Assembly (NCBI RefSeq): GCF_004745645.1
Contig: NZ_SRMB01000002.1
Span: 496,001-560,000, forward strand
DNA: 64,000 nt
Direction of reading: 5' to 3'
DNA from: Hymenobacter metallicola
Lineage (GTDB): Bacteria; Bacteroidota; Bacteroidia; Cytophagales; Hymenobacteraceae
Both the position numbers and the translations under genes were made by a program. The notes under the pieces were generated by a model. It made no database searches and was not told where the DNA came from. It was given only the letters and a program-made list of their open reading frames with translations. This document shows, piece by piece, positions 42,184 through 50,866 of the stretch (position 1 is the first letter of the stretch; every line of letters begins with the position of its first letter).

Positions 42184-42630
42184 ATGAACTACCCTATTTG
42201 GCTTCTACGCGTACTGCTGCCCCCCTTGGCAGCCCTGCTACTGAGCGCCTGCAAGCAGGATAAAGAAGCGGAGCCGACTCCCGCCCCCGCCGAACTTAAG
42301 GGCAAGTGGACGCTCACCAAGTCGTACTACAAGTACACCGACGACCAGGGCAAGACGACCAACCAAGGCGGTGGCACCCGTACGGCCCCGGCCACGACCC
42401 TGACTATCTCCGATGCCACGTTTGCCTTCGCGTGGCCCGGCAACCGGCATGAGTACTTCTACACCCGGACTTCGGACAGCACGGCTTACACGTACTATAC
42501 CTACCAGAATCAGCCGCTGACGGAGAAAAATTATTCTATTATCGAGCTCAAGGAGCACAGCCTGGTTACTCGCTACACCTGGAAGACGTTGGGCGGCTAT
42601 TTCATGGAGAAAGAGTACTACACCCGCTAA
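42184..42630 (+). CDS. Lipocalin-like lipoprotein
   Basis: 148 residues. The lipobox LLLSAC is followed by a Pro-rich linker and by LKGKWTLTKSYYKYTDD, a pattern common in Bacteroidota lipocalin-like lipoproteins, where GxW marks the first strand. Further strands (TLTISDATFAFAW, HEYFYTRTSDSTAY) end in LGGYFMEKEYYTR. It is probably a ligand-binding outer-membrane or periplasmic lipoprotein. TACCTTTT about 20 bases before the start is a near match to a -7 box. The assignment to lipocalins is tentative. Confidence 0.78.
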   Translation: MNYPIWLLRVLLPPLAALLLSACKQDKEAEPTPAPAELKGKWTLTKSYYKYTDDQGKTTNQGGGTRTAPATTLTISDATFAFAWPGNRHEYFYTRTSDSTAYTYYTYQNQPLTEKNYSIIELKEHSLVTRYTWKTLGGYFMEKEYYTR

Positions 42631-42833
42631 AGCCCGACCTGGCCCACCTGACTCCAGCACTCGGAGCCGGCAGCGGCTTACTCGGCAACCCGACGCCAAG
42701 CGCAGAGAAAGCAGCACGATACTCCGGTGCTGGTGATGCTTCAGGGGACTCAAACAATCTGGCAACGGCCGGATAGTTGCCAACCGCCCAGTACCGCGCT
42801 TCTTGTCCCGACAGGCGCCCTACCTGCTGCTCC

Positions 42834-43916
42834 TTATTTCTTGGGTTTGGCTTTTCGTTGGCGCTTGGGCGGGAGCTGGTCGCCGCTGAAGGCTTGGTGC
42901 TTGAAAATGGACTTGTGTATTACCCGGGCCTGCTGGGCCGTATGTTCGGCCTTGGCCTGAAAACGGTCGGCTACATCCTGCTGGCCTTCTTGGGCGAAAT
43001 GCTGGCCCAGGTGCTCCAGTAGCATTTTGCTTTCCTCCAGGCCCCGCATCGACTGGTAAAGCAGGCTTTCCACCGACTCGGATACTTCGGAGAGCAGGGC
43101 GCTGATGGTGTAGGCGTGGCCCGTATGGCAACGGTACCGAATCATCTTCCCCTCAATCAGCTGGGTAAGCGCCCCGTGGCAGTCGGGGCAGGTAAAGGCG
43201 GTGAGTTGGCCCTGGTCAATAATGCCCATTTCGAAGGCATTGTTGTTTTTGGCGATGTTGACCTCAATACCAATCAGCTCTGAGTAGCCCTGGGGCACAG
43301 TCAGCACCCGCTCCGCCGACTCGACAGCAGTTAATTTTACCAGCAGCCCGCTCAGTTCGGCCAGCGGCACTACGTAGTCGGCAGCCACAAACTCCAGGGC
43401 GTTGGTCGGCATGGCGGGCGAGGTAGCATCGGCGGGGTCTTGCACCACCGTAACGCCGCCCAGGCGCTGAATGCACCACAATCCGGAGGTGCCATCGTCG
43501 AGGTAGCCGGTCAGGACCACCCCAATTACCCGGGGCCCGTAGCCGTAGGCCGCCGAGCGAAACAAGGCATCGACCGAAGGCCGGAACCGGTTTTCCTTCG
43601 GGCCGCGCTTCATCAGCACCGTATCGTTTTCGATCAGCAAGTGATGGTCGGGGCGAGCCACGTAGATAACGCCGGGCTGCACGGCTTCCCCATCGGACGG
43701 GTGCTTGGCGGGCAGCGGCGACACTTCGCTCAGCAGTTGGGGCAAGATGCTGTTGGCGTAGGGCGCCATGTGCTGCACCACAAAGATGGGAGCCGGAAAG
43801 TCGTGCGGCAACGACCGGACCAGCTCCAGCAAGGCTTCGACTCCACCAGCGGAAGCCCCAATAACCACGATATCCCGCTTGGGCGGCGGGGCGGCTCCTT
43901 TCTTCTTAGTTGCCAT
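42834..43916 (-). CDS. Stand-alone CheB-type methylesterase with C-terminal zinc ribbon
   Basis: 360 residues from ATG 43916. Unlike classical CheB there is no receiver domain: the esterase begins immediately (RDIVVIGASAGGVEALLELV), with catalytic Ser22 in GASAGG, His49 in VVQHMA and the Asp in VVLTGYLDDG. The second half holds CPDCHG and YRCHTGHAY, a four-Cys/His zinc ribbon, then a long helical region with many Gln and Lys. It would remove methyl groups from glutamate residues of receptors, but no chemoreceptor or CheR is in the window. Regulation must be by other means. Lys-rich ends may bind partners. Confidence 0.9.
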   Translation of the reverse strand: MATKKKGAAPPPKRDIVVIGASAGGVEALLELVRSLPHDFPAPIFVVQHMAPYANSILPQLLSEVSPLPAKHPSDGEAVQPGVIYVARPDHHLLIENDTVLMKRGPKENRFRPSVDALFRSAAYGYGPRVIGVVLTGYLDDGTSGLWCIQRLGGVTVVQDPADATSPAMPTNALEFVAADYVVPLAELSGLLVKLTAVESAERVLTVPQGYSELIGIEVNIAKNNNAFEMGIIDQGQLTAFTCPDCHGALTQLIEGKMIRYRCHTGHAYTISALLSEVSESVESLLYQSMRGLEESKMLLEHLGQHFAQEGQQDVADRFQAKAEHTAQQARVIHKSIFKHQAFSGDQLPPKRQRKAKPKK

Positions 43917-44180
43917 ATCCAAGTCTCGATTAAACGACTCTTCCAGACGTTTGGGCGCCGCCTCGGCCAGTCTACTCCCAACAGGTGCGGATTAGCAGAT
44001 ACGGGACAACCTGGGTCCCTGTTGAGCAGCGCCCTATTAGCTAATTCAAGCCGCAGACTAGCCACGAGGGAATCTGGTTGTGTTAGAACACCATCCCCAC
44101 GCCGGAAAAACCACATAGCCCACCGCCCCTGACAGGCTACTCCGTTTTTCTGGTGTGGGCCGGCTTGCTGGCCCGTGCAG
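43917..44180. other. Intergenic region, nothing recognised
   Basis: 264 bases between the CheB gene and the SDR gene, both on the minus strand. No exact TAnnTTTG element, hairpin terminator, repeat or RNA gene was found; it presumably holds the CheB promoter. Confidence 0.5.
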
Positions 44181-45290
44181 CTACTTTTTCTGCTTGCGCT
44201 GCCGGTTTTCTGCTTTGATACGCTTTTTCACCCCGTCGTCGACGCCCCGGCCCTGGGGCACCGGCTGGTAGAGCGAGGCTGTGGTAGCCGGCGCGGGCGG
44301 GGCCGTTTTGATCTGGTAGCGGTGGGCAATGTTGGCCGATAGCCGCTCGGTGAAGTGGGGCAGGATGCCGTGGGAGAAAAATGCGCCCCGGGCTTTCCAG
44401 CCCACGGGCAGCTCCTGCCGGGGCCGCACCGAGGAGCGCACCATGGCATGCACGACTTTGCTGGGCGGGTCCAGGGCGGCCATGCGCGGGGTGCCGCCGC
44501 TATAGTTGGCCGCGTGGCCCCAGAAGGGCGTATCCACGGCCCAGGGCTCAATGGTCACGACTTTGATATTCTTGTAGCCGTTGAGGCGCAGCTCGTGGTT
44601 GAGGGCCTGGTCCATGTTGCGGATGGCGCCTTTGGTGGCGGCGTACACGGCGTGGTAGGCCAGGGGCACTTCACTTTCCACCGAGCCCAGGTTCATGAGC
44701 GTGCCGGCCCCCTGCTGCTGAAAAATCTTGATGGCCGCCTGGCTGCCGTACACGATACCCTTCAGGTTGACATCAATCAGGTGGGAATAGTCGGCCGTGG
44801 GAATTTCCCAGAACCGGCCGATGCCGCCCACGCCCACGTCGTTGACCCATACATCGACGCGGCCAAACTGCTTCAGGGCCGCCTCGGCCAGGCGCTGCAC
44901 CTGCTCGGGCTGGCTGATGTCGGTGGTCACGACCAGGGCCTGCCCGCCTCCGGCCCGCACCTTGCCGGCTACTTCTTCCAGCAGCTCGGTGCGGCGGGCG
45001 GCCAGCACCACGTTGGCTTTCATGGCGCCCAGCTGCTCGGCCATGCCCCGCCCAAAGCCGCTCGAGGCCCCGATGATGACGTACGTTTTGACCTGCACCT
45101 GCTTCTGTACCGCCGCGCCCGGCCTAGAGGTAGCGCAGCTGCTCAGCAGCAGCCCCAGCAGCAGGAGCACGGTCAGCAGAATTCCCGCGCCCTGGGGCCG
45201 GGGCCGCAGCGTGTGCCGCCGAATCGGGGCCAACCCCGGCGTGCTGAAAACAGAAGAGGGCTGACTTCGAAAAGTAGGTTTCGCCGACAT
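44181..45290 (-). CDS. Short-chain dehydrogenase/reductase behind a lipoprotein signal
   Basis: 369 residues. The N-terminus has a basic stretch, a hydrophobic segment (GILLTVLLLLGLLLSSC) and lipobox LSSC with Cys at about 52, the layout of a lipoprotein. The SDR domain starts at VKTYVIIGASSGFGRG (cofactor loop) and includes DVWVNDVGVGG (in place of NNAG), GSVESEVPLA with the catalytic Ser and YAATK with Tyr and Lys. It continues with a 55-residue C-terminal Lys/Arg-rich extension. SDRs need NAD(P)H and are usually cytoplasmic, so an exported, lipid-anchored form would be unusual. The signal may instead function as a simple inner-membrane anchor. Confidence 0.88.
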   Translation of the reverse strand: MSAKPTFRSQPSSVFSTPGLAPIRRHTLRPRPQGAGILLTVLLLLGLLLSSCATSRPGAAVQKQVQVKTYVIIGASSGFGRGMAEQLGAMKANVVLAARRTELLEEVAGKVRAGGGQALVVTTDISQPEQVQRLAEAALKQFGRVDVWVNDVGVGGIGRFWEIPTADYSHLIDVNLKGIVYGSQAAIKIFQQQGAGTLMNLGSVESEVPLAYHAVYAATKGAIRNMDQALNHELRLNGYKNIKVVTIEPWAVDTPFWGHAANYSGGTPRMAALDPPSKVVHAMVRSSVRPRQELPVGWKARGAFFSHGILPHFTERLSANIAHRYQIKTAPPAPATTASLYQPVPQGRGVDDGVKKRIKAENRQRKQKK

Positions 45291-45543
45291 AGCAAATCAG
45301 GGCTGAGTAAAAAATATCGTCTACTGGCATACGGGCAGGTTTACCGCCTGGATATAGCCCAGCTTGGCGGAAATGGCTTATCGAGCCGACCTCGTGGGTA
45401 GCACTTTTTGCAATAAGCGCAGCCATAAGAACCCATACTTCTCCCCCACTCGTATCTTGCAAACTCGACCGGTGCTGGAGCGCTACCCCATCGGAACCAC
45501 AGCCTTACCAAGTGACGTGCGGGTAGGCGGCACTCTATTTCGC

Positions 45544-45981
45544 ATGAACCACATTGTTTATATGAGCCGGGCCGTTCGTCCCTTGTCGGACCAGGACCTG
45601 CAGGAATTACTGGCCCAGTGCCGCCGCGACAACGCTCTGCACAACGTCACGGGCATCCTGTTCTACAGCCACGGCAATATTGCCCAACTCATTGAGGGGG
45701 ACCCGGCCGTCATTGAGCCCCTGTATGAGAAAATTGCTCGGGACGGCCGTCATTCCAACGTGACGATGCTGGCCAACAAGGGCATTACCCAGCGCAGTTT
45801 TGCCGACTGGTCGATGGCCTTTCACCCCATTGAAAGCGAAGGATTCCAAACCCTGGAGGGCTTTTTCCTGCCCCACCACCTGCCTCCCACGCCTGAGTCG
45901 CTTACCATTGCCGACGCCCTGATTGTGGATTTGGTGCGCCAGGCCGTCTTCGGCACCGGCGAGAAGCCGTCTGCGGAGTAG
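45544..45981 (+). CDS. BLUF-domain blue-light photoreceptor
   Basis: 145 residues from ATG 45544; the open frame further upstream has no conserved residues. The flavin-binding core is intact: Tyr6 in HIVYMS, Asn30 in RRDNALHN, Gln48 in NIAQLIEG and Trp89 in FADWSM. The Tyr-Asn-Gln-Trp spacing (24, 42 and 83) equals that of AppA. Absorption of blue light switches the Gln hydrogen bonds and changes the C-terminal helices. No output domain is attached, so it must act on a partner; a three-PAS kinase gene begins 94 bases downstream on the same strand. Confidence 0.93.
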   Translation: MNHIVYMSRAVRPLSDQDLQELLAQCRRDNALHNVTGILFYSHGNIAQLIEGDPAVIEPLYEKIARDGRHSNVTMLANKGITQRSFADWSMAFHPIESEGFQTLEGFFLPHHLPPTPESLTIADALIVDLVRQAVFGTGEKPSAE

Positions 45982-46075
45982 CCTTTCTTCGCGTTGGTGT
46001 ACAGTCCTGGCCGGAAGTGGCAGGCTGGCTTAAATCGGCAGATATTTGCCATCCCACTCCGCTTTTCATTTCCGC

Positions 46076-47953
46076 ATGCGCGAACAGCAGCTTCAGAACA
46101 TTCTTCGGTATATGCCGGCGGGCATTGCCACGCTGATCGGGCCGGAGCTACGCTACGGGTTTGTAAACGAAACCATGCAGACGCTGCTTGGCGGCCACAC
46201 TCCGGAAGGCCAGTCGCTGGCTGAGCACCCGGGCCTGCTGGCCGCCGACCTGCTCGAGGTCATGCAGCAGGTGTACCAGTCGGGGCGCCCCTACGTGGTA
46301 AAAGCGCACCCCATGCCCCCTTCCCTAACCGACGGCACGGCCGAGGGTGGGGCCGGGCCGGTGCGCTACTTCGATCTGGCCCTGGAGCCTTTACAGGATG
46401 ATGACGACAAAGCCCAGGGCCTGCTCGTGTTTGCGGTGGATGTCACGGCCCAGGAAGAAGCCCGCCAGCGCGCCCACGTGCTGGCCCTGGAAACGCGCCG
46501 CCTTGATGCCCGCCTGCGGGTGCTCACCGAAACAGCTCCGCAGATTACGTTCAGCGTGGATGCGGAAGGCCAGTACGAGTACGTCAGCCCCCAGTGGTAC
46601 TACTTTACCGGCCAGCCCCCCACAGCCGACCTGAATGCCATCTGGCCCCTGCTCATTCACCCCGACGACCGGCTGCGGGTGCTCTATCAATCGGATGCGG
46701 CCCGGGCCGGGGGCATCGGCTGGAGCTTCGAATACCGCCTGCGCCGCCACGACGGACAGTACCGCTGGGTCCTGAGCCGAGCCCTGCCCGAGCTGCACGC
46801 CCCCGACAAGCCCGTGTTCTGGCACGGAGCCGTGACGGAAGTGCACGACCAGCGCGAACTGGCCGAGGTCTTGCGCCGGGGCGAAGCGGAGCTGCGCTTT
46901 CTGGCCGACAGCATTCAGCAGCTGATCTGGACGGCCTCGGCCGAGGGCTTTATCGACTACTACAACCAGCACACGGCTGAGTATACCGGGCTGAGCACGC
47001 AGGAACTGGGCCCCACTGGCTGGATCGGCCTGCTCGACCCGGTCGAACAGGCCCCGGCCGCCCGCCGCTGGGTGCAGTGCGTGGCGTCGGGGGAAGATTA
47101 CGAGGGCCTATACCGCATGCGCCGCCACGACGGGCAGTACCGCTGGCACATTATCCGGGCCCGGCGCCTGGCCGATGAGCGGGGGCTGCGCTGGTTTGGG
47201 GCCTGCACCGACGTGGACGACCAGCACCGCCTGCGCGAAGTACTGCAGGCCCAGTACGACGAGCTGGCCCGCACCAACCGCGACCTGGATACCTTCGTGT
47301 ACACTGCCTCCCACGACCTGAAGCAGCCCCTGTTCAATCTACGGGGTTTGTTCGACGAATTACGCCGCACGGCCACTTTCCAGGACCCCGAGCAGGAGGA
47401 AATTCTGGGCATGGTCGACCAGGCGCTCAGTCAGCTCGACGGCACCCTGCAGGAACTGGCCGCCACCGTGCAGGATCAGCGGGAGCTGGCGGCCCCCACC
47501 CAGGTGCTGGCCCTGGCCAGCGTCATCGACGAAGTACTGCTGGGCCTGCGGACGCAGGTGCAGGAAACCGGAGCGGTTATTACCGTGGATGTCGAGGCCG
47601 CGCCTATGCTGGTGTATGGGCGGGCCAACTTGCGCAGTGTGCTCCACAACCTGCTCAGCAATGCCCTTAAATTTGTGCACCCCCACCGCCCCCCGCAGAT
47701 TCACCTGGCCAGCGCCTTGTCGGCCGCGACCGGCAATCCGCTGCTTACGATTCAGGATAACGGTCTGGGCATGAAGCTACGGCCCGGCGTGACGACCACC
47801 TTTCACCTCTTTGAGCGCCAGCACCCGGGCGTGGCCGGGGCCGGCGTGGGCCTCTACCTGGTGCAGCGCATCCTCGACAGCCACGGTGGGCACCTGGAAG
47901 CTAGCAGCACCGTGAACGAAGGCACCACTTTCACCGTGTACTGGCTGGAGTAA
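46076..47953 (+). CDS. Three-PAS sensor histidine kinase
   Basis: 625 residues from ATG 46076. Three PAS domains: residues 5-130 (RYMPAGIATLIGPELRYGFVN), 140-265 (ETAPQITFSVDAEGQYEYVSPQ, closed by RRHDGQYRW) and 270-390 (RFLADSIQQLIWTASAEGFIDYYN). The dimerisation domain has the phosphoryl-accepting His413 in ASHDLKQPL; the ATPase has NLLSNALKF, DNGLGM and GAGVGLYLV. There is no membrane segment, so it is cytoplasmic. No response regulator is adjacent. The BLUF gene precedes it, making a light-dependent input conceivable; this is only inferred. Confidence 0.92.
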   Translation: MREQQLQNILRYMPAGIATLIGPELRYGFVNETMQTLLGGHTPEGQSLAEHPGLLAADLLEVMQQVYQSGRPYVVKAHPMPPSLTDGTAEGGAGPVRYFDLALEPLQDDDDKAQGLLVFAVDVTAQEEARQRAHVLALETRRLDARLRVLTETAPQITFSVDAEGQYEYVSPQWYYFTGQPPTADLNAIWPLLIHPDDRLRVLYQSDAARAGGIGWSFEYRLRRHDGQYRWVLSRALPELHAPDKPVFWHGAVTEVHDQRELAEVLRRGEAELRFLADSIQQLIWTASAEGFIDYYNQHTAEYTGLSTQELGPTGWIGLLDPVEQAPAARRWVQCVASGEDYEGLYRMRRHDGQYRWHIIRARRLADERGLRWFGACTDVDDQHRLREVLQAQYDELARTNRDLDTFVYTASHDLKQPLFNLRGLFDELRRTATFQDPEQEEILGMVDQALSQLDGTLQELAATVQDQRELAAPTQVLALASVIDEVLLGLRTQVQETGAVITVDVEAAPMLVYGRANLRSVLHNLLSNALKFVHPHRPPQIHLASALSAATGNPLLTIQDNGLGMKLRPGVTTTFHLFERQHPGVAGAGVGLYLVQRILDSHGGHLEASSTVNEGTTFTVYWLE

Positions 47954-48028
47954 GGGTGTGCGGTGCTTCGGCAACAGGAGTTAACTTACTGGGCCGCTGC
48001 TTTGTGTCACCGTAGTTCCTACCCCGCC

Positions 48029-48577
48029 ATGTTTACGGCCCTGCAAACCGACTTTATAACTCTGTACCTGATCAACAAGGACAACCTGACCGACATCGTT
48101 ACCTTGTTTCAGGGCTACCCCGACTCGCGGGCCATGCTCGACGAGCTGTTTCGCAACTATATGCCCCGCTACGAGCAGGGCCGGCGCACCAATTTCGGCT
48201 TCTACTCCCTACTAAACGGGCAACTGGCTGGCATGACCCTGCTCACCGTCGACAGCTGGGAAGAGCGGGCCGGCTCCACGGGTGCCGACGTGTTTGCGCA
48301 CATGCGCGGGCGGGGCGTTACGCCGGGCAGCAAGCCCCACCTGTTTTATCTGGCCTTCGAATTGCTGGGGTTGAACCGGGTAGCTACCGGCTGCCGCGTG
48401 TCGAACCTGTCGTCGAAACGCTCGTTGGAAAAAACTCCGGGGTTGCAGTTCGAGGGCATCATGCGCGAATCGGGCCGCAACGACCAGGGTGAGTTCGAGG
48501 ACGAGTTGCTTTACGCCATCCTACGCCGCGATTGGCAGCAGCTCTACGCCCCCGAGCAGGTGCGGGTGCTGGTGTAG
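48029..48577 (+). CDS. RimJ/RimL-type GNAT acetyltransferase
   Basis: 182 residues from ATG 48029; the upstream frame lacks conserved sequence. It has the fold of the RimJ/RimL subgroup: TDFITLYLINKDN at the start, a central strand LLNGQLAGMTLLTVDSW, then HLFYLAFELLGLNRVATGCRVSNLSS, where the Asn-Arg-Val and the Asn-Ser helices fit that group, and EKTPGLQFEGIMRES. The typical QxxGxG/A loop appears only as RGRGVTPGS. It probably acetylates protein N-termini or small amines. It stands 76 bases after the histidine kinase gene and may share its transcript. Confidence 0.85.
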   Translation: MFTALQTDFITLYLINKDNLTDIVTLFQGYPDSRAMLDELFRNYMPRYEQGRRTNFGFYSLLNGQLAGMTLLTVDSWEERAGSTGADVFAHMRGRGVTPGSKPHLFYLAFELLGLNRVATGCRVSNLSSKRSLEKTPGLQFEGIMRESGRNDQGEFEDELLYAILRRDWQQLYAPEQVRVLV

Positions 48578-48669
48578 GGGCCACGGGCCCGGCTCAGCAC
48601 GCCCCCAAAGCAGCAAGCAGCTGCTGCCAGTCGCTGACTGGGAATATCTCCAGACCACGAGCAGCTTTT

Positions 48670-49653
48670 CTACAAGTACCACAGTCCCTCGGCGGCTACC
48701 GATACGGCTACCGTTTCTCCGACCTGGGCAGCCACCTGCCGAGCTTTTACCGTCAGCTTGGCACCTACCACCTGCACGTCCGCCTCGGAGTAGCTGCCGA
48801 AAAACCGAACGGCCAGCACGGTACCGGCCAGGCCTTCCCCTGCGGCGGGCTGCAACCGGAAGTTCTCGGGCCGCACCAGCAGAGGCCGGCGTTTTGCAGG
48901 GCTACCGGCCGCCGTAGCCAGGGCCGCCGCGGCTTTGCCGCTAAGCAGGTTGTAGTCGCCAAACAGGCCAGCCGTGTATTCGTCTACGGGCTGCTGGTAC
49001 ACTTGCCGGGGCGAGCCTTGCTGCACGAGTTGGCCGTTTTTAAGAACCAGAATTTCCTCGGCCCACGACAGGGTATCGGTGGGGTCGTGGGAAATCAGCA
49101 GGCAGGTAATGTCGAGCTGCTCGCCCAGGTCGTGCAAAACGGACTTGAGCAGCTGTTTGTGCCCGCGGTCCAGGTTGGAGAAGGGCTCGTCGAGCAGCAG
49201 CAGGCGCGGCCCCCCGAGCAGCAGGCGGGCCAGGGCAATGCGCTGCCGCTCCCCGCCCGAGAGCTGGTCGGTGCGGCGCTGGGCCAGGTGTTCGATGCGG
49301 CACAGCTGGTAAAGCCGCTGGGCCGCTTCCGCCGACTGCTTATTGGCGTAGCGCAGCACCTGCTCGACGCGCAGGGAATGGGGCAGCTCAAAGTGCTGCG
49401 ACAAGAATACGATGCCCGGGTGGCCGGGCACCAGCACTTCCCGGGGGCCTTTCACGCGGCGGCCTTCAAAGTGCACGGTGCCCGCCGTGGGCTGGGTAAG
49501 GCCGGCAATAATCTGCAGCAGGGTGCTTTTGCCCGCCCCGGTTTCGCCGGCTATAGCCAGCTTCTGAAACTGCCGCTGGCTGAAACTGATGTTGTGTAAA
49601 ACCGCGTTTTCTCTCTCCTGCAACGATATTTCCGAAACACTTAACCAACTCAT
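48670..49653 (-). CDS. ABC transporter ATP-binding protein with TOBE domain, orphan
   Basis: 327 residues. Walker A GETGAGKST (about 35-43), signature LSGGERQRIALA and Walker B LLLLDEPFSNLD, with switch His in LLISHDPTD, form a complete ABC ATPase. A C-terminal extension (about 230-327) with LLVRPENFRL and GTVLAVRFFGSYSEADV resembles the TOBE domain of importers for molybdate, sulfate, iron or polyamines. No permease or binding-protein gene lies nearby, so the partner is encoded elsewhere. The gene lies 38 bases downstream of the GlxA-type regulator on the same strand. Confidence 0.9.
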   Translation of the reverse strand: MSWLSVSEISLQERENAVLHNISFSQRQFQKLAIAGETGAGKSTLLQIIAGLTQPTAGTVHFEGRRVKGPREVLVPGHPGIVFLSQHFELPHSLRVEQVLRYANKQSAEAAQRLYQLCRIEHLAQRRTDQLSGGERQRIALARLLLGGPRLLLLDEPFSNLDRGHKQLLKSVLHDLGEQLDITCLLISHDPTDTLSWAEEILVLKNGQLVQQGSPRQVYQQPVDEYTAGLFGDYNLLSGKAAAALATAAGSPAKRRPLLVRPENFRLQPAAGEGLAGTVLAVRFFGSYSEADVQVVGAKLTVKARQVAAQVGETVAVSVAAEGLWYL

Positions 49654-49690
49654 ACGCGCCGAAGAGAACTAGATCAGGTGAAAGGCCCGC

Positions 49691-50674
49691 CTACCCCGCC
49701 GGGGCTAGGCTGCGGTTGTACTTGTTCCGATACTGCTTCGGCGACAAGCCCGTCAGGCGCTTAAAAGTACTACGAAACGCCTTGGGGTCGGTGTAGCCCA
49801 CCTGGTACATCACCTCGTTCACATTCTCCCGCGACGATTCGAGGCTGTTTTTCGCCGCCTCAATCTTGACCCGCTGAATGTATTCGACTACCGAGTTGGA
49901 GGTAGCCTTTTTAAAGCGCCGCTCCAGGTTGCGGCGGCCCAGGGCCAGCATGTCGGCCAACTGTTCCACGGTTATCTTTTCCTGGTAATTGTCTTCGATA
50001 AAGCTCTGGGCCTTCTTAATGGACTCGTCGCCGTGCTCTTTCTGGCCGTTGAACATGATGAAGGCCGACTGGCTAACCCGCTCAATGTCAATCTGGAAGA
50101 CCTTAGCGCAAATCAGAGCAATTTCCCGGCCCGCGTATTTCTCGACCAGGTACAGCACCAGATTCAGGTAGGAGAAGGCCCCGCCGCTGGAGTAGATGCC
50201 GTGCTCATCGGTCACGAGGCGGTCTTCGACCAGCTCGACCTGCGGAAACATGCGCCGAAAGTCGTTGGCTGCGGCCCAGTGCGTGGTGCACTGCCGCCCG
50301 TCGATGAGGCCGGTAGAAGCCAGCAGAAAGGCCCCTAGACACAGCGAGGCTACCTCTGCCCCCGCTTGGTACTGCGCAATAATCCAGGGAATAAAGTCCT
50401 GATTATTCGTCAGAGCCAGGGCCGGGTCGCCATCCACGGCCGGAATAATGACCAGGTCGGTGCGGGCCACGTCCCGGGTCAGCAGCTCGGTGTAGACCGA
50501 ATAAATGCCGCCGCACACGGGCGTTTCGTGCTCCAGCCCTACCAACTGAATGTCGAACAGCGCGGGCTTGTTCATGCGGCGCAGCAGGGAATTCACTTCC
50601 GAAAAAACCAGGCGTGGGCCCTCAATGCTGCCCAGAACAGCTCCCTTGGGAACTAGGATGGTGATGTGCTTCAT
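49691..50674 (-). CDS. GlxA-type transcriptional regulator (DJ-1/PfpI-AraC fusion)
   Basis: 327 residues. The N-terminal DJ-1/PfpI-like domain (about 1-200) shows ITILVPKGAVLGSIEG, a catalytic-type Cys in VASLCLGAFLLAST and the VTDEHGIYSSGGAFS block. The C-terminal 110 residues carry two AraC helix-turn-helix motifs: ITVEQLADMLALGRRNLERRFK and NVNEVMYQVGYTDPKAFRSTFKR. It should bind DNA upstream of target genes in response to a small ligand. It diverges from the VOC gene, whose promoter region it could control. Confidence 0.93.
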   Translation of the reverse strand: MKHITILVPKGAVLGSIEGPRLVFSEVNSLLRRMNKPALFDIQLVGLEHETPVCGGIYSVYTELLTRDVARTDLVIIPAVDGDPALALTNNQDFIPWIIAQYQAGAEVASLCLGAFLLASTGLIDGRQCTTHWAAANDFRRMFPQVELVEDRLVTDEHGIYSSGGAFSYLNLVLYLVEKYAGREIALICAKVFQIDIERVSQSAFIMFNGQKEHGDESIKKAQSFIEDNYQEKITVEQLADMLALGRRNLERRFKKATSNSVVEYIQRVKIEAAKNSLESSRENVNEVMYQVGYTDPKAFRSTFKRLTGLSPKQYRNKYNRSLAPAG

Positions 50675-50756
50675 GGTAGTTGGAGCTTGTGAAACCGGTG
50701 TCGCAATTAACCCTGAATTCGTCGTGATTTCCCCCTATATAGCAGCGCGCCGTTGC

Positions 50757-50764
50757 TAATTTTG
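50757..50764 (+). promoter_or_regulatory. -7 element upstream of the VOC gene
   Basis: TAATTTTG is an exact TAnnTTTG match in the 192-base divergent region. It lies 103 bases before ATG 50867, implying a long leader. No TTG was found at the expected distance. Confidence 0.4.
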
Positions 50765-50866
50765 TTGGCGTTCAGCCCTGCTTTCTGCGCAGCAATACTA
50801 CACAAATTAGTAAAAAGTACGCCGTCTTTCCAACATACATTTCACCTTTTTCTTTTCCAGCTCATC

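Noticed and set aside
42659..42682. Similarity of an intergenic 22-base stretch with 52247-52269 as a dispersed repeat
   Set aside because: Only 5 plus 11 bases match around a variable centre; too short to separate from chance without a genome search.
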